This document shows, in pieces, positions 50,256 through 57,303 of a stretch of 64,000 bases of DNA. Source of the DNA: VXYL01 sp965200375 (GTDB lineage: Bacteria; Pseudomonadota; Gammaproteobacteria; Pseudomonadales; Azotimanducaceae). The stretch is taken from assembly GCA_965200375.1 (NCBI GenBank), contig OZ241353.1, forward strand, positions 1,116,001 to 1,180,000, given 5' to 3'. The number at the start of each line of letters is the position of its first letter. Position 1 is the first letter of the stretch. Position numbers and translations under genes: made by a program. The notes beneath the pieces were generated by a model that was not told the origin of the DNA, searched no databases, and saw nothing but the letters and a program-made list of their open reading frames with translations.

Positions 50256-51416
50256 ATGTTCATCGGCACCATGGACCGCTACCTGGCCAGCGCCGTGCTG
50301 AAGGCCACTGGTGCCGTGCTCGCCTGCTTGACAACGCTGGTGACCTTGTTCACCGCCGCCGACGAACTGCGGGACGGCACGCCTGGCTACAACGCCGGCT
50401 TGGCAATGGTGTACGTTCTCTACAGTACGCCGCGGCGCTTGTGCGAGGTGGCACCCTATGGGGTGTTCGTGGGCGCCTTGGTGGGCCTCGGCGCTCTGGC
50501 CGAGCGCCAGGAGATCACCATCCTGCGCGCCGCTGGCGTCTCGGTGCGGCGCTTGTTCGCCAGCGTCGCCGTGCCGTCGCTTGCGCTGCTTCTTGCCAGC
50601 CAGGCCCTCGGCGAGTTCGTGGCGCCCCGGGGCGAAGCTCTGGCCGCCACCATCAAGCTGAAGCTGCTGCGCGGCGTTGGCGGCGGCGCCATCGCCTCCC
50701 AGTACTGGCACCGCGAAGGGAATCTCTACACGAACGTGGACGGCTTCGGGCCGAACGGCGTGCTGCTGGGGGTCCGCCAGTTCCAGCTGGACGAGGGCCG
50801 GCTGCGCCTCAGCCGACAGGCCGCGCGGGCGACCTACCAAGGCGTCGGCAGCGACGGCGGGCGCGACTGGCTGCTGCACGACGTAGCGGAAACTACGTTT
50901 CCGGCGGCAGCGCGGTTTCCGGTGGAACCGCCAGCCGCTGGGCGTCCGTTCGCCCCCGCCGTGCCCGCCAGCAAGGAGGGCCCCCGCGGCACGGCGATCC
51001 GTCGCTACGAGACGCTGACATGGCGCACGGCAGCCGATCCGCGGCTGCTCAGCGCCAAAGCGCTGTTCGACCCGGCCAAGCTCTCCTTCGCGGACCTGCG
51101 CTTCCAGATCGACTACCTGGCCGGCGAAGGGCTGGACGCCACCCGCTACCGAGTGTCCTTCTGGCGCAAGGCGCTGGAACCGGCCGCGGTGCTGGGTCTC
51201 GTCCTGCTGGCCTTGGGCTGCATCCTTGGGCCGCTGCGCGAGACGGGCATAGGGGCCCGGCTGGCCGTTGGCGTGGCGACCGGGCTGGCCTACAAGTACC
51301 TGCTGGACCTCCTGGCGCCGATGAGCAGCGTGTTCGGCCTGCCGCCGCTCCTGGGAATGGCGATACCCGTAGCCGCCTGCTGGGCAGCGGGTTGGACGCT
51401 TGCGCGTCGGTTGTAG
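50256..51416 (+). CDS. lptG: LPS export ABC permease LptG
   Basis: 386 residues. LptG, with LptF and LptB2, extracts LPS from the inner membrane. Features: the DRYLASAVLKATGAVL start (LDRY-type), periplasmic side YSTPRRLCEVAPYGVFVGAL, GLGALAERQEITILRAAGVS (the coupling helix region conserved in both permeases), a beta-jellyroll with the ANVDGFGP-like TNVDGFGPNGVLLGV, and C-terminal helices KALEPAAVLGLVLLALG and FGLPPLLGMAIPV. Starts at 50256 and 50271 are possible. Unlike in relatives, it is not in an operon with lptF, which lies 2.8 kb away and convergent. Confidence 0.87.
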   Translation: MFIGTMDRYLASAVLKATGAVLACLTTLVTLFTAADELRDGTPGYNAGLAMVYVLYSTPRRLCEVAPYGVFVGALVGLGALAERQEITILRAAGVSVRRLFASVAVPSLALLLASQALGEFVAPRGEALAATIKLKLLRGVGGGAIASQYWHREGNLYTNVDGFGPNGVLLGVRQFQLDEGRLRLSRQAARATYQGVGSDGGRDWLLHDVAETTFPAAARFPVEPPAAGRPFAPAVPASKEGPRGTAIRRYETLTWRTAADPRLLSAKALFDPAKLSFADLRFQIDYLAGEGLDATRYRVSFWRKALEPAAVLGLVLLALGCILGPLRETGIGARLAVGVATGLAYKYLLDLLAPMSSVFGLPPLLGMAIPVAACWAAGWTLARRL

Positions 51417-51429
51417 GCGGGCGCGATGC

Positions 51430-51831
51430 CCGGCACGGGCCGGCGGCTGACCTCAGCTCCGCCGGGACGCGCAAGGTACGCCGCGGCCATCGTGCCGCTG
51501 CCGGGCGCTCCGTCCACTCCAGGCTCCAATAGCCCTTCTTTGGCTGCTCCGCGTCCGCGGGGCTCGGGGCGGCCGCGTCCACCAGCGCCGGCGCCGGGTC
51601 GGCGGCTACGGCAACCACGGGGCAAGGAGGCGGCGGCACGTCGGCGTTCGCGTCGAGCGGCACGTCCACTTCCGCCAGCACGCGGGAGACCCCCGCCAGC
51701 GGCGACAGCTCCTCCGCCACCGCCGGCGAGCGCAGCCGCGACGCCAGCTCGGAGAGCCGCATGGACACCGGCGCCGCAGCCGGACCGGCGGCGTCGGTTG
51801 CGCTGTTCGCCGCATGACTCGCGCAAGTCAT
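51430..51831 (-). other. Possible 3'-truncated gene next to lptG
   Basis: The minus-strand frame from an ATG at 51831 gives a protein-like sequence (SMRLSELASRLRSPAVAEEL, then VSRVLAEVDVPLDANADV and KKGYWSLEWTERP) but then continues without a stop antisense through the lptG 3' end to 51049. The protein-like part stops near the lptG end, so this may be the remainder of a gene cut by a rearrangement. No family is recognised. Confidence 0.3.
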
Positions 51832-51877
51832 CGATTCGCGCCCCAACATCTCCGCAACCCTTGATCTAGAAGCGCTT

Positions 51878-52255
51878 TTACGAAGATGCACGATTTGTCA
51901 CAAGGCGTTTGCCATAGGTCGGGCTGCGTCTGGCGACACCGGGCGTTCGCACGGGCGGATTTTCCGGCAGTTTTCTCTCAAGCCAGAACTCGGCCTGCTC
52001 GCGCAGAATGTCCTTGCCGCTGCCGCCGAAAGGCTTGGCGATTCTCTCTGCGCGAACGGCCGCGGAGTTCCTGCCGACAAAGCGCTTGGCGATGTCCTTT
52101 GGATTGCGAACGTGCGGATTGCTTTCGATGTGTTCGCGTATCTTGCCATTGGAGTTGCGCCAGTCGCGTTGCTGCGCCAAAGTTCCACAAGCGGCAACCG
52201 CGGCCCTAAGCTCGTCTCTGCGAATCCTGCCGCGCAGAACTTCGATTGACGCCAT
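51878..52255 (-). CDS. Small hypothetical basic protein
   Basis: 125 residues from the ATG at 52255. It begins MASIEVLRGRIRRDELRAAV and has DWRNSNGKIREHIESNPHV and PKDIAKRFVGRNSAAVRAER, then REQAEFWLERKLPENPP. It is Arg/Lys-rich and helical and could bind nucleic acid, but no family is recognised. A purine-rich stretch (GGCGAG) lies about 9 nt before the ATG. The region is lower in GC than the surrounding core genes. The frame is open upstream to 52570, where the sequence looks non-coding. Confidence 0.45.
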   Translation of the reverse strand: MASIEVLRGRIRRDELRAAVAACGTLAQQRDWRNSNGKIREHIESNPHVRNPKDIAKRFVGRNSAAVRAERIAKPFGGSGKDILREQAEFWLERKLPENPPVRTPGVARRSPTYGKRLVTNRASS

Positions 52256-52600
52256 TTTTTCTCGCCAGTTTCTTTTCTTCGCCGCGGCCTGTCGGCGCGA
52301 AAAACTTGCCTGCCTTGAAAGCGCAGAAAGCCGGCCGCGCACCTTTTTTTCAACGTTCAGAGCTAGGCAGAAACTCGCCGCTAGATAGGAAAAGCCCGCC
52401 GCGGCGTCGAAGAAACTTCGTTGTCTCCGCGGCGAGCGTTCGGGTTTGGCTGCCAATCGTTGCGGGCAAGACTTGTGTCGGTTGGAAACCGCGCTGCCAG
52501 TGTGCCTTGAGAGCGCTCTAGGTGGCACTGGCGAAGCAAGCGCTTTCGACTCTAGGCGTCTTGCCTGCAACGCTGGTTTTCTTCGACGAAACGACGAAAC
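52256..52600. other. Gene-free interval with a nested palindrome
   Basis: No convincing gene. CGCCGCGG (52397-52404) and CCGCGGCG (52427-52434) are perfect inverted arms, and CGAAGAAACTTCG (52408-52420) is a second dyad inside the loop, so the whole can fold as a two-level hairpin or cruciform. A T7 run lies at about 52343-52349, upstream of the hairpin on the plus strand and not in terminator order. Confidence 0.5.
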
Positions 52601-52804
52601 CTAGCAGTTAGGGCGGCCCGACGAAGGCTCGGCCGAGGTGGGCATCCGGTATTCCCCTGCTGTGGAACAAGAAGTAGGGTGCGGTGGAGTAAGTTCCCAA
52701 GTGTCGTTGCTCCACTTGGTGCCGCTCCCAGTGCCGCCGAGAGCGAGTTTCATTAGCCGCGGCGGATTCCAAACCGCCGCTGCTTTCGTCGTCGTTTCCG
52801 CCAT
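52601..52804 (-). CDS. Small 67-residue peptide, possible precursor-like ORF
   Basis: The ATG at 52804 has a good ribosome-binding site (CGGAGG about 8 nt upstream). The product starts MAETTTKAAAVWNPPRLMKL and continues ALGGTGSGTKWSND, then a Cys in TSCSTAGEY and a C-terminal Cys. The W-x-P-P-x-L-x-K-L pattern followed by a Gly/Thr-rich core resembles leader-core boundaries in small bacterial peptides that are post-translationally modified, but no maturase or protease gene is next to it, so this is speculative. The last part of the gene contains the GGCTCGGCCGAGGTGGGC repeat. It is 21 bp downstream of the secreted-protein gene. Confidence 0.55.
   Translation of the reverse strand: MAETTTKAAAVWNPPRLMKLALGGTGSGTKWSNDTWELTPPHPTSCSTAGEYRMPTSAEPSSGRPNC
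52626..52643. repeat. 18-bp palindromic-core repeat, copy 1
   Basis: GGCTCGGCCGAGGTGGGC with the dyad CTCGGCCGAG. It also occurs at 54029-54046 and 54067-54084. It lies inside the 3' end of the 67-residue gene. Confidence 0.75.
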
Positions 52805-52825
52805 CGTTGAACCTCCGGCAGTTTT

Positions 52826-53566
52826 CTACTTGAGTTTCGTTATCTTGATCGCGCCAGTGTAGGAAGCCAGCGGTTTTTCGTCGGTAGCGGCGAAGCCGGT
52901 TGGAAACCTATGCTGCATGCGAAAGCGCGTTGGCGCCGTGAACGTGTAGATGCCAAAGCCATCGTTGAGCCTTACAAAAGCACCGCCACTAGTGGTAGTC
53001 ATGTACAGCCGAGGACAGACCGCGACGCGGCGCTTGCTGTGGTTGCCATTGCGCTGCCACTTAATGGAAACGCTGCCGTTGCACAACACGTTGTCGCCGT
53101 AGGGTTGCTGCAACTCGAACAGATAGGTGCCAGCCGGCAGCGTCCTGTCCGTGAACTGTCCGTTTGCTGCAACCGTGCCGGCGGGAAAGCCGGCGATGGT
53201 GCTTTCGCCCACTAGGTAGTAGGCAGCGTTGCTGGCACCGGCAGTAGCTGTTGGCACTGTCATTACCACTGCCATCTGTTGCGCGAACTTCCCGACGATG
53301 GTTGTGTGGTTGGCAGTGGCAGCGCTTGCGTGAGTGCGTACTTCGGTTGTGAGCGCGTCCACGGCCGTTGCCGTTGCGAGAGTGCCTACCGTGGCCTCTA
53401 CCGCGCCAAGACGCCTAACAACATGGTCGATCTTGTTCGCCAATTGGCGCAGCGTCGGCTGGCTGACGCCGCCATCGTCCTTGTCGCTGTCGCCTTCCGC
53501 GGCCATCGCCGAAGGTGCGAGCGCTGCCAAAGCCACCGCTGCGATGGCGAGCATGATGTTTTTCAT
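52826..53566 (-). CDS. Secreted orphan protein with coiled-coil then beta-rich domain
   Basis: 246 residues from the ATG at 53566 (GGAG 9 nt upstream). The signal peptide is MKNIMLAIAAVALAALAPSA followed by MAAEGD. Residues about 35-105 form a helical/coiled segment (QLANKIDHVVRRLGAVEATV, VDALTTEVRTHASAATANH). From about 115 it is beta-rich: YYLVGESTIAGFPAGTV, PAGTYLFELQQPYGDNVLC, IKWQRNGNHSKRR, then GAFVRLNDGFGIYTFTAPTR and AIKITKLK at the end, reminiscent of jelly-roll or tail-fibre-like receptor domains. The two Cys (NVLC, AVC) could pair. No family is recognised. The leader signal implies export. Confidence 0.7.
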   Translation of the reverse strand: MKNIMLAIAAVALAALAPSAMAAEGDSDKDDGGVSQPTLRQLANKIDHVVRRLGAVEATVGTLATATAVDALTTEVRTHASAATANHTTIVGKFAQQMAVVMTVPTATAGASNAAYYLVGESTIAGFPAGTVAANGQFTDRTLPAGTYLFELQQPYGDNVLCNGSVSIKWQRNGNHSKRRVAVCPRLYMTTTSGGAFVRLNDGFGIYTFTAPTRFRMQHRFPTGFAATDEKPLASYTGAIKITKLK

Positions 53567-53780
53567 TCGTCTGTCTCCGTGCGTTCCCAAGTTCCAATCC
53601 GGCCAGTGGCCGGGCCGTGCTTCACTCGAGAACGCACTATGTCCTTCCTGCCTATATGGGCCGTTGCTTGCGCGACCACGGACGGAGCGACCGCCAACGG
53701 TCTCGCCAACCTTGTTCGATGCGCCCCGGCCCCAGCCGAAGGCTTGAATCCTCCGTCGCGAAACGCGGCTATCCAACCAC

Positions 53781-53794
53781 GGGGGGGGGGGGGG
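53781..53794 (+). repeat. Homopolymeric G14 tract
   Basis: Fourteen consecutive G, preceded by CCAAC/CAC and followed by TCAACC. It lies about 215 bp before the start of the secreted-protein gene. Runs this long mutate by slippage and are also hard to sequence accurately. Confidence 0.9.
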
Positions 53795-54028
53795 TCAACC
53801 CTTGTGGCGAAGAAAATCGAACTTTCCGAACTTTCCTTCTGCAATCAATGGCTTGCAGGCGTCTTGCGCCCGGAGAGCGCCCTGGACGCTGCCGGCAGCC
53901 TGGACGCCTTCCGCCGGCGCCATTGGCAGCTGCGTCGTTGATCGCGCGGCGCTTTGCGCGGCCAAGACGCCCGGAACGCGCCCGGATCGCCTGTGGGCTT
54001 GGTTCGAGTTCCTGAACGCCCATTGGCC

Positions 54029-54084
54029 AGCTCGGCCGAGGTGGGCACTCCGGGTTGCCGTCGATGGGCTCGGCCGAGGTGGGC
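54029..54084. repeat. 18-bp palindromic-core repeat, copies 2 and 3
   Basis: Copies at 54029-54046 (first base A instead of G) and 54067-54084, the same orientation as copy 1 at 52626-52643. The 38-bp spacing and shared orientation suggest a small tandem family of unknown function. Confidence 0.75.
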
Positions 54085-54159
54085 TGCCGGTAGCTGCCGA
54101 CCAGCGAATACGTTACTGGCGCCGAAGGTGGGCAGATGCCCTCGTAGTATCTCAGACTA

Positions 54160-54240
54160 GTGCCAAAGCCACATCGGAGTGATGGTCCGGATCGGCGCCC
54201 GTGTCGCCAGCCCATCCGTCATTGCAGTCGGGTTGGTCCG
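54160..54240. repeat. Dispersed repeat, copy B (partner at 15810-15888)
   Basis: Contains GATGGTCCGGATCGGCGCC (54181-54199), then CATCCGTCA and TTGGTCCGCTAG. It overlaps the lptF stop codon region. The order of blocks is the same as at 15810-15888, where it abuts the rodA stop. Confidence 0.6.
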
Positions 54241-55310
54241 CTAGCCCGCGGCCGAGCGCTGCGCCGAACCAGCCAAATCGCAAGCAGCAGCGCCAGGGCG
54301 TGAACGCCGAGCACCCCGATATGCGGCGGCAGGATGCCGTCGGCAGCGGCGTCCTGGGCCAGCAGCAGCAGCAGATAGTAGCCGAGGAACAGGCCGACTC
54401 CCGGCAGCAGGCGGGAGAATCGTCCGGCGCGGGGCCGCGGCCGGGCGGCGCCGACGGCAAGCACAGCGCTGACGAGCGCCATCAGCGGCGGCGCCAGCCG
54501 GCTCTGCAGCTCGGCGGCTTGGCGCGGGTCGCTCGGGGCAAGCTTCGGCGTCGGCGCGGAGCGCACGTCGTCGACGGGAGGCGCGGCGTCTCTCCGCAAC
54601 CGCTGCCCCAGGCGTCGGAAACGTACCACGCGGTAGCCGTGGTCGCCGGGCACGCCCTCGTAGCGAACGCCGTCTTCGAGCACCAAAAAACGGCTGCCCG
54701 TGACTGGCGAACGGTGCTGGCTGCCCCGCTCCGCCCACATGGTCATGCTCTCTCGGCCTCGGCGCTCCGCCATGAAGACGCCGCGCAGCGTGTTCGACTC
54801 TTCGTCCACGGCCTGCACGTAGCTCGCCCGGCCCCGGGAGTGGATCTGGAAGGCGCCCGGAACCACGGCGTCCACCTCGCTGTCCAGGCGCTGGGCCACG
54901 GACAACGCTCGATACGCCCGCCGGGCTTCGGGAGTCGCCACGAAAGAGAGCGCCGCCACCGCCAAGGCCAGCGGCAACGCGACCAAGAGCGCCCAGCCGA
55001 GCACCCGCCCCGGGCTCGCGCCTCCGCCCACCAGCGCCACGTATTCGCGTTCCGCGTGGAGGCGTCCGAAGGCGAGCAGCAGCGCCAGAAACAGCGCGAA
55101 GGGGGCCGTCACCTGCACGAACTCCGGCACCCGCAGCGCTACCAGAAGCCACAGGGTCTCGGCGGCGAAGCGGCCAGCGGCGGCCTGCTGCAGAAAGCCG
55201 AGGAAGCGCCCGCCCAGGCCCACCACCAGCAGCACGGCGAAGACGCCGAGGAACAGCAGTGCCAGCTCCCGGGCGAGATAGCGGAAGGCCACGGGCATAA
55301 GGACGGCCAT
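54219..55310 (-). CDS. lptF: LPS export ABC permease LptF
   Basis: 363 residues with six membrane helices around a periplasmic beta-jellyroll. Seen: FRYLARELALLFLGVFAVLL at the start, LLVALRVPEFVQVTAPFALF, LLAFGRLHAEREYVALVGGG (coupling-helix region), PGAFQIHSRGRASYVQAVD (jellyroll), and C-terminal helices PPLMALVSAVLAVGA and GVGLFLGYYLLLLLAQD. The annotated ATG and one four codons later are both possible. It is divergent from pepA, the conserved gammaproteobacterial arrangement, but the normal next gene lptG is displaced and convergent 2.8 kb away. Its C-terminal tail overlaps the dispersed repeat, so the original C-terminus may have been altered. Confidence 0.88.
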   Translation of the reverse strand: MAVLMPVAFRYLARELALLFLGVFAVLLVVGLGGRFLGFLQQAAAGRFAAETLWLLVALRVPEFVQVTAPFALFLALLLAFGRLHAEREYVALVGGGASPGRVLGWALLVALPLALAVAALSFVATPEARRAYRALSVAQRLDSEVDAVVPGAFQIHSRGRASYVQAVDEESNTLRGVFMAERRGRESMTMWAERGSQHRSPVTGSRFLVLEDGVRYEGVPGDHGYRVVRFRRLGQRLRRDAAPPVDDVRSAPTPKLAPSDPRQAAELQSRLAPPLMALVSAVLAVGAARPRPRAGRFSRLLPGVGLFLGYYLLLLLAQDAAADGILPPHIGVLGVHALALLLAIWLVRRSARPRASGPTRLQ

Positions 55311-55361
55311 GCGTGGTTACAATGCGCGGCTCTCGCGGGCTGGGCGATTATGGGGCAGAAC

Positions 55362-56804
55362 ATGAAGTATGCGACCAAGGCCGGCAGCGTCGCCAACGTC
55401 GCCACGGCCTGTCTCGTCGTACACCGCCGGGCCGCCGAGGCTGTCGCCTCCGCGCTCGGCTGCACCGAGGCCATGCGGCTGGCCCTGGCCGGCACCGAAA
55501 ACCGCGTCGGCGCCGTTGCCCGGGTGTTTCGCGCCGAGCGGCCGGGGCGCCTGCTGGTGGTCGGCAGCGGCAAGGCGCCCCCGGCCAAGGCCGACGCCGA
55601 GGCGGCGTTCCGCAAGGACTTGGGCGCCGCGGCGAGGGCCGTCGCCGGCCTCAACGTGGCGGATGCCACCTTGGCAATGGACGGCTTCGAGGCCGGCGAA
55701 CGGGACCTCGATTGGCGCATCCGCACGGCGCTCGCCGCCGTCTCCGCCGCCACCTACCGTTTCGACGCCTACAAGTCCAAGCCGCGGCCGGCCAAACTGC
55801 GCCGAGTCGGCGTGCTGGCGGCGGATCGCGCCACGGTGCGCCGCGCCGTGCGCCTGGCGCAGGCGCTGGACGACGGCCTGGCGTTCGCCAAGGACCTCGG
55901 TAACCAGCCCCCCAACGTCTGCACGCCGGGCTACGTCGCGGATGCCGCCGGGGAACTCGCCAGCCACGGCAAGGTGGCCGTGACGGTGGTGGAAGAGGCC
56001 GAAATGGCCGAACTCGGCATGGGCGCGTTCCTCTCCGTCAGCCAGGGCAGCCAACGCCCGGCCAAGATGGTGGTAGTCGAATACCGGGGCGCCGAGGGGG
56101 CGCCCACCGTGCTGATCGGCAAGGGCATCACCTTCGACACCGGCGGCATCAACCTGAAACCGAGCGCCGGCATGGGCGAGATGAAGTTCGACATGTGCGG
56201 CGCCGCCAGCGTGCTCGGCGCCGCCAAGGCGGCGATTTCCGCGGCCCTGCCGGTGCATCTGATCGCCATCGCCGCGGCGGCGGAGAACATGCCGAGCGGA
56301 GAAGCGTCGCGGCCGAGCGACATCGTCACCACCCTCTCCGGGCAGACCGTGGAGATCCTCAACACCGACGCCGAAGGGCGCCTGGTGCTTTGCGACGCGC
56401 TCACCTACGCCGAGCGCTTCTCGCCGGCGGCGGTGGTGGACGTCGCCACCTTGACGGGCGCCCAGGTAGTGGCGCTCGGCAGCGCCGCGAGCGCCCTCTA
56501 CGCCAACGACGATGGCCTGGCGGCGGCGCTTGCGGCCGCTGGCGAAGCGAGCCACGACAGGCTGTGGCGGATGCCGCTGTGGGACGAATACCAGGAGCAG
56601 CTCAAGAGCGCGTTCGCGGACATGAAGAACATCGGCGGTCGCGCCGCCGGTTCGATCACCGCGGCGTGCTTTCTGTCGCGGTTCGCCAAGGGCTACCCCT
56701 GGGCGCACCTGGACATCGCCGGCGCCGCGTACCGCAAGGAGCGCTCCACCGGCCGCCCGGTGCCCGCCCTGTTCGAGTACCTGCGCGGCGTCGCGGAAGC
56801 CTGA
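55362..56804 (+). CDS. pepA: Leucyl aminopeptidase PepA
   Basis: 480 residues. The C-terminal catalytic domain has the zinc-site blocks LIGKGITFDTGGINLKPSAG, MKFDMCGAASVLGAAKA and NTDAEGRLVLCDALTYAE, plus DVATLTGAQVVALG. The N-terminal domain (MKYATKAGSVANVATACLVV) starts at the second in-frame ATG, 12 bp after 55350, and aligns with the E. coli start; GGGG is upstream. In E. coli PepA is also a DNA-binding accessory in Xer recombination. The gene is divergent from lptF, 51 bp between starts, and followed by holC with a TGATG overlap. Confidence 0.94.
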   Translation: MKYATKAGSVANVATACLVVHRRAAEAVASALGCTEAMRLALAGTENRVGAVARVFRAERPGRLLVVGSGKAPPAKADAEAAFRKDLGAAARAVAGLNVADATLAMDGFEAGERDLDWRIRTALAAVSAATYRFDAYKSKPRPAKLRRVGVLAADRATVRRAVRLAQALDDGLAFAKDLGNQPPNVCTPGYVADAAGELASHGKVAVTVVEEAEMAELGMGAFLSVSQGSQRPAKMVVVEYRGAEGAPTVLIGKGITFDTGGINLKPSAGMGEMKFDMCGAASVLGAAKAAISAALPVHLIAIAAAAENMPSGEASRPSDIVTTLSGQTVEILNTDAEGRLVLCDALTYAERFSPAAVVDVATLTGAQVVALGSAASALYANDDGLAAALAAAGEASHDRLWRMPLWDEYQEQLKSAFADMKNIGGRAAGSITAACFLSRFAKGYPWAHLDIAGAAYRKERSTGRPVPALFEYLRGVAEA

Positions 56805-57283
56805 TGCGGGTGGATTTCTACATCCTCGCGGACGTGGACGATGTCGCCCGGACGCGCTTCGCCTGTCGTCTGGCGCACCGCGCGGTAGCGGCGGGCCAGC
56901 GGGTCCACATCCGCGCCGAGGAGGTCGTGGCTGGCGAGCTGGACGATCTGCTGTGGGACTATCCGCCGGGCCGCTTTCTGCCCCACGCCCGGGTCGCCGC
57001 CGCCAGCCAGGAGCCGGTGCGAATCGGCGCCGTCGACGAAGCGCCGGCCGAGGCCAACGTGCTGGTGAATCTGGCCGCGGACATTCCGGACTATCTGCTG
57101 GGCCAAGGATCGGCGCGCCCCGCCAAGGCGACGGAACAGCGCGCCGCAACGCCGCCGCCGCGCTTCGAACGCGTGGCCGAGGTGGTGCTTGCCAGGGATC
57201 GGCGGGTCGGACGCGGCAAGTACCGCCGCTATCGCGAGCGGGGCTACGCGCTGTTCCACCACGAGCTCGACGACTGGGAGTAG
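56804..57283 (+). CDS. holC: DNA polymerase III chi subunit HolC
   Basis: 159 residues. HolC links the clamp-loader to SSB. Motifs: RVDFYILADVDDVARTRFAC, RLAHRAVAAGQRVHI, LDDLLWDYPPGRFLPHA and ANVLVNLAADIP, matching the P-loop-like HolC fold without nucleotide motifs. The C-terminus extends further than in E. coli (RRVGRGKYRRYRERGYALFH). The position between pepA and valS is the usual one. Confidence 0.88.
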   Translation: MRVDFYILADVDDVARTRFACRLAHRAVAAGQRVHIRAEEVVAGELDDLLWDYPPGRFLPHARVAAASQEPVRIGAVDEAPAEANVLVNLAADIPDYLLGQGSARPAKATEQRAATPPPRFERVAEVVLARDRRVGRGKYRRYRERGYALFHHELDDWE

Positions 57284-57303
57284 GCGAGCCTGCGCGAGCC
57301 GCC

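Larger units (their letters stand above)
53567..54218. other. 650-bp interval upstream of the secreted-protein gene
   Basis: No gene is supported; minus-strand frames here are Arg/Pro-rich and broken by repeats. It holds the G14 tract (53781-53794), two copies of the 18-bp palindromic repeat (54029-54084) and the second copy of the dispersed repeat at its right end. Confidence 0.5.

Noticed and set aside
52601..52804. Named RiPP precursor
   Set aside because: The peptide has a precursor-like look but there is no adjacent modification enzyme or exporter, so no class is assigned.
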